Below, piece after piece: positions 1 through 5,722 of a DNA stretch of 5,722 nt. The notes under the pieces were generated by a model. It saw nothing but the letters and a program-made list of their open reading frames with translations. It ran no database searches and was not told where the DNA came from. Source of the DNA: an uncultured beta proteobacterium (GTDB taxonomy: Bacteria > Pseudomonadota > Gammaproteobacteria > Burkholderiales > Rhodocyclaceae); the NCBI GenBank assembly GCA_903910495.1, contig CAIVZW010000839.1, positions 1 to 5,722 on the forward strand. The letters run 5' to 3'. How positions within the stretch are numbered: position 1 is the first letter of the stretch; the number at the start of each line of letters is the position of its first letter. Made by a program: the position numbers and the translations under genes.

Positions 1-31
1 GTTCCTTTAGAATTCGGCCTTCTCTGGAAAT

Positions 32-118
32 GCCCAGGTGGCGAAATTGGTAGACGCGCCAGGTTCAGGTCCTGGTGGTGGCAACACTGTGGGGGTTCGA
101 GTCCCTTCCTGGGCACCA
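32..118 (+). tRNA. tRNA-Leu, anticodon CAG
   Basis: This tRNA reads CUG leucine codons. All arms can be folded by eye. The 7-bp acceptor stem pairs 32-38 with 108-114. The D stem pairs GCG 41-43 with CGC 55-57. The anticodon stem pairs CCAGG 59-63 with CCTGG 71-75, with loop TTCAGGT 64-70 and anticodon CAG at 66-68. A long variable arm (76-89) has GTG 78-80 pairing with CAC 85-87 across a GCAA loop, which marks a class II tRNA such as Leu. The T stem pairs 91-95 with 103-107 and includes two G-U pairs; the T loop TTCGAGT is at 96-102. The discriminator A is at 115 and CCA is encoded at 116-118. The gene is intact and lies directly upstream of a tyrosine integrase, so it is probably the attachment site of the element to the right. 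Its promoter is not visible in the 31 bases upstream. Confidence 0.97.
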
Positions 119-120
119 CG
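64..120. other. Probable element attachment junction (attL/attR) in the 3' part of tRNA-Leu
   Basis: Tyrosine integrases of phages and genomic islands commonly recombine in the anticodon or T arm of a tRNA gene and carry a copy of the tRNA 3' end, so the gene stays intact. Here an intact tRNA-Leu is followed 167 bp later by an integrase reading away from it, which is the classic arrangement. The core edges are inferred only. The second copy of the direct repeat, at the far end of the element, lies outside the window, and I found no second copy of the tRNA 3' end inside it. Confidence 0.45.
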
Positions 121-152
121 CCGCAAAATAGAGAATGCTTCAAACCACTGAC

Positions 153-189
153 AAACCCGCACTGTTCAAGGCTTTGCGGGTTTTTCTTT
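153..189 (+). terminator. Rho-independent terminator after tRNA-Leu
   Basis: AAACCCGCA at 153-161 pairs perfectly over 9 bp with TGCGGGTTT at 175-183, with a 13-base loop between. The 3' arm runs into a T-rich tract (TTTTTCTTT, 181-189). This is a strong intrinsic terminator for rightward transcription. It lies 34 bases past the tRNA CCA end and would end the tRNA transcript before the integrase. It could belong to the host tRNA operon or to the element, depending on where the crossover lies. Confidence 0.85.
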
Positions 190-195
190 GGTGCT

Positions 196-223
196 TTGGA
201 AACCCCACTTCACCCCCAATTAT
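196..223 (+). promoter_or_regulatory. Weak candidate promoter for the integrase
   Basis: TTGGAA at 196-201 matches TTGACA at 4 of 6 positions, and AATTAT at 218-223 matches TATAAT at 4 of 6, with a 16-base spacer. It lies just after the terminator and upstream of the integrase, where a promoter is needed, because the terminator should stop read-through from the tRNA. The match is poor and may be chance in this locally AT-rich stretch. Confidence 0.25.
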
Positions 224-242
224 TCCAACTTTGCCCCATCTG

Positions 243-273
243 CTGTACCATTCCTGCACCATTTACTGTACCA
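243..273 (+). repeat. Three phased direct repeats CTGYACCA upstream of the integrase
   Basis: CTGTACCA occurs at 243-250 and 266-273, with a one-base variant CTGCACCA at 254-261. The repeat starts are 11 and 12 bases apart, about one helical turn, so the copies would lie on the same face of the DNA. Short repeated motifs between an attachment site and the integrase gene are often arm-type integrase sites, excisionase sites or operators. Which of these applies is inference. The last copy ends at the first base of the integrase Shine-Dalgarno sequence, so a protein bound here could also block integrase expression. Confidence 0.6.
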
Positions 274-279
274 AGGAAG
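273..279 (+). promoter_or_regulatory. Ribosome binding site that fixes the integrase start at 286
   Basis: AAGGAAG at 273-279 lies 6 bases before the ATG at 286. It favours that start over the in-frame ATG at 196, whose extra 30 residues would run through the repeat region and do not resemble an integrase N-terminus. Confidence 0.7.
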
Positions 280-285
280 CCAAGG

Positions 286-1326
286 ATGGCTACTTATCAG
301 AAGCGCGGGAGCAGTTGGAGAGCCATTGTACGTCTAAAAGGCGTCAGGGACTCAGGCACATTTCCGAGCAAAGGGGAAGCCAAAGCCTGGGCTACAGAAC
401 GAGAATCCGAGATCAGGGCCGGGGATAGCGGGCAGATTCCGAATAAAACCTTTGGGGATCTGCTGGAAAAATACCGGGATGAAATATCCGTCAAGAAGGC
501 CGGCGCCCGCTGGGAAACGATCAGATTAACCCGGATGATCGAAGGCCGGCCCAATGCCAAGCCGCCTGTCCCGCCCGATCCGTTGTGCAGCGTCCGCCTG
601 GTCGCGCTCAATGAGAGCCACATTGCCGCCTGGCGCGATCGCCGCCTCCTGGAAGTCAGTGACGGTACGGTACTACGCGAATGGAAACTGCTGTCGCCGG
701 CCTGCACGATTGCTATAAAGGAATGGAAGTGGCTCAAATCGCACCCGATGAAAGATGTCGCCAGGCCCGAGAACCCCGACGCACGCGATAGACGGATCAG
801 TGAAGACGAGATCGAGAGGATTCTGTTTTGTGCCGGGTACAGTCGAAATGCACCACCCTGTACCCTATCCGCCCGAGTCGGCTCCATCTTCCTGTTCGCC
901 ATCGAGACAGCCATGCGCGCAGGGGAGATTTGCGCACTGCGCTGGCAAGACGTGAATCTTGACGATCGCTATTGCACGGTTTCCGGAATCCTTCCAGGGA
1001 GCCGCAAGACCCGATCATCAAAGCGCGATGTCGCGCTGTCCCGCGAGGCCATACGGCTGATCAAGCAAATCCCCGCAGACAAGGAATCGGAATTCGTTTT
1101 CAGGATGTCATCGACACAGAGCCTGGACGCCCTGTTCCGCAAGTTCCGCGACAAAGCCGCGATCGAGGATCTACACTTTCACGACAGCAGGCACGAGGCA
1201 ATCACCCGGCTGGCCAGCAAGATGGATGTTCTATCCCTGGCCCGCATGGTAGGGCACCGCAATATCAACCAGCTCCAAATTTATTACAATTTATCTGCTG
1301 CAGATTTGGCCCACCGACTCGACTAG
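286..1326 (+). CDS. Tyrosine-type site-specific integrase (phage/island type)
   Basis: The 346-residue protein is a complete tyrosine recombinase that probably integrates and excises the element at the adjacent tRNA-Leu. The N-terminus (about residues 1-50, beginning MATYQKRGSSWRAIV) resembles the arm-binding domain of tRNA-targeting integrases. A helical core-binding domain follows at roughly residues 60-165, and the catalytic domain fills about 175-346. The catalytic set is all present: R211 (in AMRAGEI), a lysine in the beta hairpin (K241, or less likely K246), H299 and R302 (HDSR), H324 (VGHRN) and the nucleophile Y333 (IYYN, nine residues after H324). The length is normal for the family and there is no frameshift, so it should be active. 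The start at 286 has a good ribosome binding site. The gene reads away from the tRNA and meets the convergent giant gene, with the two stop codons overlapping. No excisionase gene is visible. The family call is secure; the exact target site is inferred from position. Confidence 0.95.
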   Translation: MATYQKRGSSWRAIVRLKGVRDSGTFPSKGEAKAWATERESEIRAGDSGQIPNKTFGDLLEKYRDEISVKKAGARWETIRLTRMIEGRPNAKPPVPPDPLCSVRLVALNESHIAAWRDRRLLEVSDGTVLREWKLLSPACTIAIKEWKWLKSHPMKDVARPENPDARDRRISEDEIERILFCAGYSRNAPPCTLSARVGSIFLFAIETAMRAGEICALRWQDVNLDDRYCTVSGILPGSRKTRSSKRDVALSREAIRLIKQIPADKESEFVFRMSSTQSLDALFRKFRDKAAIEDLHFHDSRHEAITRLASKMDVLSLARMVGHRNINQLQIYYNLSAADLAHRLD

Positions 1327-4300
1327 CCGCCCGATGACCGCATGCGGAATTTCTCCATGACCGCCCGCATCTTGTCCATCTGCGCGTTGACCTTATCCCG
1401 GAACTCATCTTGATCAATGCCGTTCTTTTGCCGCTCACGCTTCAGTTTCGTGATGTTGTGCTCAATTTCCATCGTCTTCGCCTGCGTCTCGAGCCAGGCA
1501 TTCTGCTTCAGGACACCGGGCGGATAACTGCCCAGCTTCACCCCGAACGTCGAGGCAATCGCTTGAGGAGTCGATAGCTCACGCCCGAATGTATCGGTCT
1601 TGCCCTTGCTGGCATTCATCACGTTATCGAAGGCATACGTGCCCGGCAGGAATACCAGATTCGGCGCAAAGGCTTTGAACAGATGGTCGATCACCTTGCC
1701 GGCCTGTTCTGCCGCGGTATCGGTTTCCTGCGCAATCTTCCTTCCGGTAAATTGGCTCTTGTTGGCCATCAACTCCCCGAGCAGTGCCAGAGGCCCGCCC
1801 GGAACAATGAACGGCAGCACCGGCACAGCCGCATGATTCTGCCCGAGGTCGAACACATCACCGACCGGGACAAACCGCCGCACATCCAGGAAGACCGGGG
1901 AGCCGTTGCCATCATTCCACGGCATGCGGATCAACTTCGGAACCACGCCCCATATCTTTCCGGCCTTTTCGTCAGGCAGATACTTGCGCTCGTCGTCCTC
2001 ATCGCCACCGGAGAGCAGATACCCGAGCGCATTCAAGGCGCCGGCCATCAAGCCCAACTTGAGCAACTTCCAGGGCTTCCGGGCCGCGGTTTCAAGCAGC
2101 ATCGGCACCGCCCGATAGGTGAAGGCCACGAACGGCAGGAAAGACTTGCGCGCGGCCTGCACCCAAGGCGCATTGATGTTGTAGTCGAGGAAGGACTTGC
2201 GCGCCTCTTTCCCGGCTTCCAGATCGGTCGCGCCGTCTTCCTTCGCCCGCAGGAAAGTAGCGATGCGGAATACCTGGTCTTCGGCTTCGTACAGACTGAG
2301 CATGTTCGCCGCTTCCGTAGACAGCGCCTGGCCAACCTTTGTTGGCTTGAACGCCGCCCAGGCACTTGGGAACCGCAGTTGCAGCATTTTCTGCAGCGCC
2401 ACCATGACCCCGACTTGCCCGGCCTGCGTTTGGCCAAGCGATCCGATCTCGTTTTCCAGGGCTTTCAGCAGTGGTTCAAGTTGTTCCTTCTGCAGTTCCG
2501 CCGTCGCCCAGGTGCCGATGTTACCGCCCGCGTCAGCAAAGCGGTTCAAGATAACCTTGGCCGCTTCGTGATCGTCAATACCAGCCCGGCCCGCCACGTT
2601 TCCGGCACGGCCAATGAGCCCCTTGCCGCCGCGATCGTTCGCCGCCAGGATCAGGCGCAGCGCTTTCAGCACATGGCCGGCAGTCACATCATGCCAGTCG
2701 GCCATCACAAAGTTAGCCATCACGTTGTTGGTATGCACGGCAGGAGAGAGCGCCGTCTTGGCCGTCTTCCAGGCGCCGAGAATCTGAGCATAGGTTTCAC
2801 CGAAAATCTGCCACTTGAAACCCACGGTTTGCCGCACGTCATTCCAGATCGTGCCCGGCAGGTAGCGCCCGGACAACAAGCCATACTTCTGCACGCTGGT
2901 TCCCGGAATCTTCACGTCCGGAACCTGCACCCATTCATCTTTGCCGAAAGTATCGCGCAGCCGGTCAGACGCATTGACCAGCGTACCCGTCACCGCCGAT
3001 GCATCCTTAGCCGCGTAACGAATGGCCAGCCATTCCAGGTACTTCCCGGTTTCAACATCATGGATCATGCCGTGCAGGGTTTTGGCAATCGCGTAGCGGG
3101 CCTCGTCAATCTCGCCCATGGCTTCCCGCTCCTGCTTGGAGAAATCGCGCCACAGGATCAGATCGCCGCCCTTGGTATCGCGCACTTCCCAGGTTCCCGC
3201 CTGATCCCATGCGCCATAGCGCGCCGGAATCGCCTCGCCAGCCGGCCAGTAGATCGCTTCGAGCAATTTCCCCTTCTTCAGCGGATTGGTATTACCCGGG
3301 CCCTGGATTGTCACCAGGGGAATAGTGCCCTGCCCGTTCGGCGCCCGCCGTTCGAGGCGGATGAACTTCTCGCCCTTGAGCCCCTTGTCAGCTTTCCCGG
3401 CCTGCAGCTTACGATTCCACCACTCCGGCGCAATGTTCCTGAACTTGGCCATGGAAACCGCCTCAACCATGCCCCGGCCTTTGTACTGATCACCCAGGAT
3501 GGAGATCGCCCGCCCGCGGTTCTTCGACTCGCTGGCCGACAGTTCCGCCGTGTGCTTGACGTAGGAACGCCGCAGGTATTCAAAGCGATTGCGCTTGAAG
3601 GCTTCCGGATCCAGTTGCCCGAGCTTCACGGCTTCCTGGGAGAGCTTGTCGACCAGCGCCTTGACCTCGTTCATCACCTTCAACGACTCAGCCGGCAACT
3701 GATCTTCAAAGAATTTCGCCGCCTGCGTATCCGCGTTATTCATCCACTCATACGCTACCCGGCTTTCTGATCGGGTCAACGTCGCCAGCTTGTCGATCAA
3801 CTCCCCGGCGCCACGAATCTGCTGTTTCATCGCGCCCTGCAAGAGAATGCGCCGATCAATCACCGCTTCCGGGATACCATAGTCGGAAACAACCCCGGCC
3901 TTGATATGCTCCGGCGTATAGCGATCGAGTAATGCCCCGGCCTTGTCGTATAGTGCCGAAGTCGCCCGGTCGATGCGCACGGTCTTGGTAGCAAACTTCA
4001 CCAGGGCATCAACCGGCCTGAAGGTCGTAACGCTCTTGGCAATGATCGCGTCGGCACGCTGTTCGGCAGTCAGGGGAGAATTTGTCGCCGTCGCAGAGGG
4101 CGCCCGAGACAATCGAATTCCCGAGAACATCGAGCGAATAACATCCCCGCCCGCCCTGGATCCGGAATCGTCGAACGAATCGTAGCCGCTGTTCTTCAGC
4201 GCCGATCGCACCGCCGACATCGGAACAGAGCCGAGCTTCACAGCCGTATAGCCGGCAGCCGGGAATGAATACTGCACCCCGCCGTGCTTGATGGTACGGC

Positions 4301-5722
4301 CAACCACTTCGCCCGCCCCGCGCCCGGCATAGACCGTGGAATACACCCCGAACGGCTTGTCGATGGTCACGCGATACGCATTGAGCTTGAGCCCCTTGGC
4401 AATGACTGTCGGATTGAAAATATCATCGCCCGCCGCCAGGAAGGCCGCAACGCCTTGCGCGTTTCCGGCATTGGCATTGATCAGATCATCCTGGCTCGAT
4501 ACCCGGTAAGCAATGAAAGGCTGTCCCGGCTTCGGGGGACTGTCCGGGGAATCTTCAAACAAGGTCGAGCCGCGCCGACTCAGCAACTGTTCGCCGGCAT
4601 TCGCCAAGCGTGTTCCCGTTCCGTAGCCACCGGCCTGCCGCCGCCCGTTTTCTACCCATGCCCGCGCCTGACGAATCACATCAGCCGCAAACAGATCGGC
4701 ACGCTGCTGTTCGGTCATGCCGGCCTTGAGCCAGTTATCCAGGCTTTCAGCAAGACGATCGAAACCATGGCTTGAGAACCAGTTACGCACCGATTGAACC
4801 ATGCGCCGCCAGCCCTTGAGCTTCACCAGATCCTCACTCGGCATGTCGGCCAGCACTTCCTCTACCGCTTCCAGATTGGAGGCCAGTTCATTGCGATTGC
4901 GCACCGCCGTTGCCGCCTTGCGCACTTGGCTGTTATTCAGCCAGATATGCTGCAATACCGGATCCAGCCCTTTACCAAACGCCCCGCGCAGGCCGTAGTG
5001 CGTGATTTCATGGGTAGCCAGCACAAACTCTGCCCGTTCCTCGCTCTTGATGCCGGAGGCAAACAGGTAAATTTCGCCGTCGTGCATCGCCCCTTCCACA
5101 TCGTTCCAGGCGCCGGCCTGTTCAATGTAGTCGCGCAGTGCTTTCGGGGCCTGCCCCGGATCTTCCAGCACATTCACAACCGGGAGATTGCTCATGCGCC
5201 CGGCAATGCGATCGCGCACCGCTTTCAGGTCACGGACGGAAATGCCGCCACCTTCACCGCGCGAGAATAGCGGAGTGATGGCCCCGGTACGTTCGGCCCA
5301 GGCATCCTCTAATTCCTGTTCACGTTCGAGGCCGGTCTTCACTTTCCCGTAGGAGATAACCTGAGCCTCAAGCAAATCGACTTCACGTACCTTGTTGGCC
5401 AGTTGTTCGGCCAGCGGGAAGGGCGCATTCAGACGGTATTCAAGAGAGGCACGCTTGGCAACCATTTCCTCAATGAGCTTGCGCATGCGATCGGGCTCGC
5501 GCGAGGCTTCCACCAGAGCGTTATTCGCCCTTGTAGCCAGTCCTGCCGGGTCTGCATTGGGATCATGCGAAAGCGTTGTTGGCACCGGCGTATTGATCCA
5601 AAGGTTTGCCGTGTAATTGCCAGCATACGTGCTACCGCTGGCGGTCACAGCAAAGCCGGAAATCTCGCCCAGCTTCACATCCTTGTGGTTCAACTTGTCG
5701 GTCAGTTCCTTGAACTTTGCCA
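1323..5722 (-). CDS. Giant polyvalent (DarB-like) mobile-element protein, C-terminal part; 5' end outside the window
   Basis: The frame is open from the right edge (first full codon at 5720) to TAG at 1325-1323, giving 1465 visible residues, numbered here from 5720. Residues 1-140 resemble the region after SNF2-type helicases in phage and conjugative-element polyvalent proteins (KLGEISGF, a glycine/arginine/asparagine stretch, then helices with PFPLAEQL). Residues about 190-290 form a zincin metallopeptidase: H237-E-I-T-H241 followed by YGLRG, with E288 in EEVLA as the likely third zinc ligand. Residues about 400-540 (from AYRV, R406) are unassigned. Residues about 570-1260 are mostly helical and LPD38-like, with EYLRRSY, HTNNVM (996-1001), LPFVAFTYR and a hydrophobic segment (about 1219-1236) that could enter a membrane. 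The last 55 residues are charged helices. Proteins of this type are thought to enter the recipient cell with the DNA and counter host defence. Bcep22-like temperate phages carry one over 4,000 residues long (from memory). An internal TTG at 5693 lacks a suitably spaced Shine-Dalgarno, so I treat the gene as partial. The exact role is unproven. Confidence 0.85.
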   Translation of the reverse strand, partial: AKFKELTDKLNHKDVKLGEISGFAVTASGSTYAGNYTANLWINTPVPTTLSHDPNADPAGLATRANNALVEASREPDRMRKLIEEMVAKRASLEYRLNAPFPLAEQLANKVREVDLLEAQVISYGKVKTGLEREQELEDAWAERTGAITPLFSRGEGGGISVRDLKAVRDRIAGRMSNLPVVNVLEDPGQAPKALRDYIEQAGAWNDVEGAMHDGEIYLFASGIKSEERAEFVLATHEITHYGLRGAFGKGLDPVLQHIWLNNSQVRKAATAVRNRNELASNLEAVEEVLADMPSEDLVKLKGWRRMVQSVRNWFSSHGFDRLAESLDNWLKAGMTEQQRADLFAADVIRQARAWVENGRRQAGGYGTGTRLANAGEQLLSRRGSTLFEDSPDSPPKPGQPFIAYRVSSQDDLINANAGNAQGVAAFLAAGDDIFNPTVIAKGLKLNAYRVTIDKPFGVYSTVYAGRGAGEVVGRTIKHGGVQYSFPAAGYTAVKLGSVPMSAVRSALKNSGYDSFDDSGSRAGGDVIRSMFSGIRLSRAPSATATNSPLTAEQRADAIIAKSVTTFRPVDALVKFATKTVRIDRATSALYDKAGALLDRYTPEHIKAGVVSDYGIPEAVIDRRILLQGAMKQQIRGAGELIDKLATLTRSESRVAYEWMNNADTQAAKFFEDQLPAESLKVMNEVKALVDKLSQEAVKLGQLDPEAFKRNRFEYLRRSYVKHTAELSASESKNRGRAISILGDQYKGRGMVEAVSMAKFRNIAPEWWNRKLQAGKADKGLKGEKFIRLERRAPNGQGTIPLVTIQGPGNTNPLKKGKLLEAIYWPAGEAIPARYGAWDQAGTWEVRDTKGGDLILWRDFSKQEREAMGEIDEARYAIAKTLHGMIHDVETGKYLEWLAIRYAAKDASAVTGTLVNASDRLRDTFGKDEWVQVPDVKIPGTSVQKYGLLSGRYLPGTIWNDVRQTVGFKWQIFGETYAQILGAWKTAKTALSPAVHTNNVMANFVMADWHDVTAGHVLKALRLILAANDRGGKGLIGRAGNVAGRAGIDDHEAAKVILNRFADAGGNIGTWATAELQKEQLEPLLKALENEIGSLGQTQAGQVGVMVALQKMLQLRFPSAWAAFKPTKVGQALSTEAANMLSLYEAEDQVFRIATFLRAKEDGATDLEAGKEARKSFLDYNINAPWVQAARKSFLPFVAFTYRAVPMLLETAARKPWKLLKLGLMAGALNALGYLLSGGDEDDERKYLPDEKAGKIWGVVPKLIRMPWNDGNGSPVFLDVRRFVPVGDVFDLGQNHAAVPVLPFIVPGGPLALLGELMANKSQFTGRKIAQETDTAAEQAGKVIDHLFKAFAPNLVFLPGTYAFDNVMNASKGKTDTFGRELSTPQAIASTFGVKLGSYPPGVLKQNAWLETQAKTMEIEHNITKLKRERQKNGIDQDEFRDKVNAQMDKMRAVMEKFRMRSSGG

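Noticed and set aside
1..31. A promoter for the tRNA in the left flank
   Set aside because: I see no convincing -35/-10 pair in these 31 bases; the promoter is probably outside the window.
196..285. An N-terminal extension of the integrase starting at the ATG at 196
   Set aside because: The extra 30 residues (METPLHPQ...) cross the repeats and lack a good ribosome binding site. The ATG at 286 has one, and the protein from there begins like other integrases.
297..914. A minus-strand open frame of 205 codons inside the integrase
   Set aside because: It is an antisense shadow of a complete integrase with all its catalytic residues; its product is Ser/Arg-rich with no known motif.
1275..1309. 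CCAAAT...ATTTGG inverted repeat near the integrase 3' end, as a terminator
   Set aside because: It has only 6 AT-rich base pairs across a 23-base loop, lies inside the coding sequence and has no T tract.
1338..1347. CCGCATGCGG palindrome just inside the 3' end of the giant gene, as a terminator
   Set aside because: With a 4-base loop it leaves only 3 bp of stem, and no T tract follows on either strand.
1683..3770. A plus-strand open frame of 695 codons antisense to the giant gene
   Set aside because: It is rich in Arg, Pro, His and Gln, has no recognisable domain and no Shine-Dalgarno, and lies wholly inside the strongly supported minus-strand gene. Long antisense frames are common opposite GC-biased codons.
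5691..5693. TTG at 5693 as the true start of the giant gene
   Set aside because: There is no suitably spaced Shine-Dalgarno before it and the frame stays open to the window edge, so the gene is better described as partial.

Overview
The window looks like one end of an integrated mobile element, a prophage or a related integrative element, sitting in a bacterial tRNA-Leu gene. The DNA is moderately GC-rich. The class II tRNA-Leu with encoded CCA, the style of the tyrosine integrase and the codon use suggest a proteobacterium, perhaps a betaproteobacterium. That is an impression from the sequence and cannot be narrowed without a search.

Layout from left to right. Bases 1-31 are flanking DNA with no recognisable feature. 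Bases 32-118 are an intact tRNA-Leu with anticodon CAG. Bases 119-285 are a gene-free junction. It holds a clear intrinsic terminator (153-189), a weak promoter candidate (196-223), three phased copies of the octamer CTGYACCA (243-273) and the integrase ribosome binding site (273-279). Bases 286-1326 encode a complete tyrosine recombinase reading away from the tRNA. From 1323 to the right edge, one minus-strand reading frame is open for 1465 codons. It encodes the C-terminal part of a giant polyvalent protein of the kind carried by phages and conjugative elements.

The visible part of the giant protein reads, in order: a stretch resembling the tail that follows SNF2-type helicases in DarB-like proteins; a zincin metallopeptidase domain (HEITH with a downstream EEVLA); a region I cannot assign; a long helical, LPD38-like region with an HTNNVM motif and a hydrophobic segment; and a charged helical C-terminus. 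The reading frame is still open at the window edge, so the gene almost certainly continues outside.

How the parts fit together: the integrase probably recombines the element into the 3' part of the tRNA gene and leaves the tRNA intact. The terminator stops tRNA transcription before it reaches the integrase. The giant protein is probably a protein delivered with the element's DNA, acting in DNA entry or against host defences. The integrase and giant gene converge and share a CTAG palindrome as overlapping stop codons, so there is no intergenic space between them. No excisionase, repressor, structural phage gene or far attachment site is visible.
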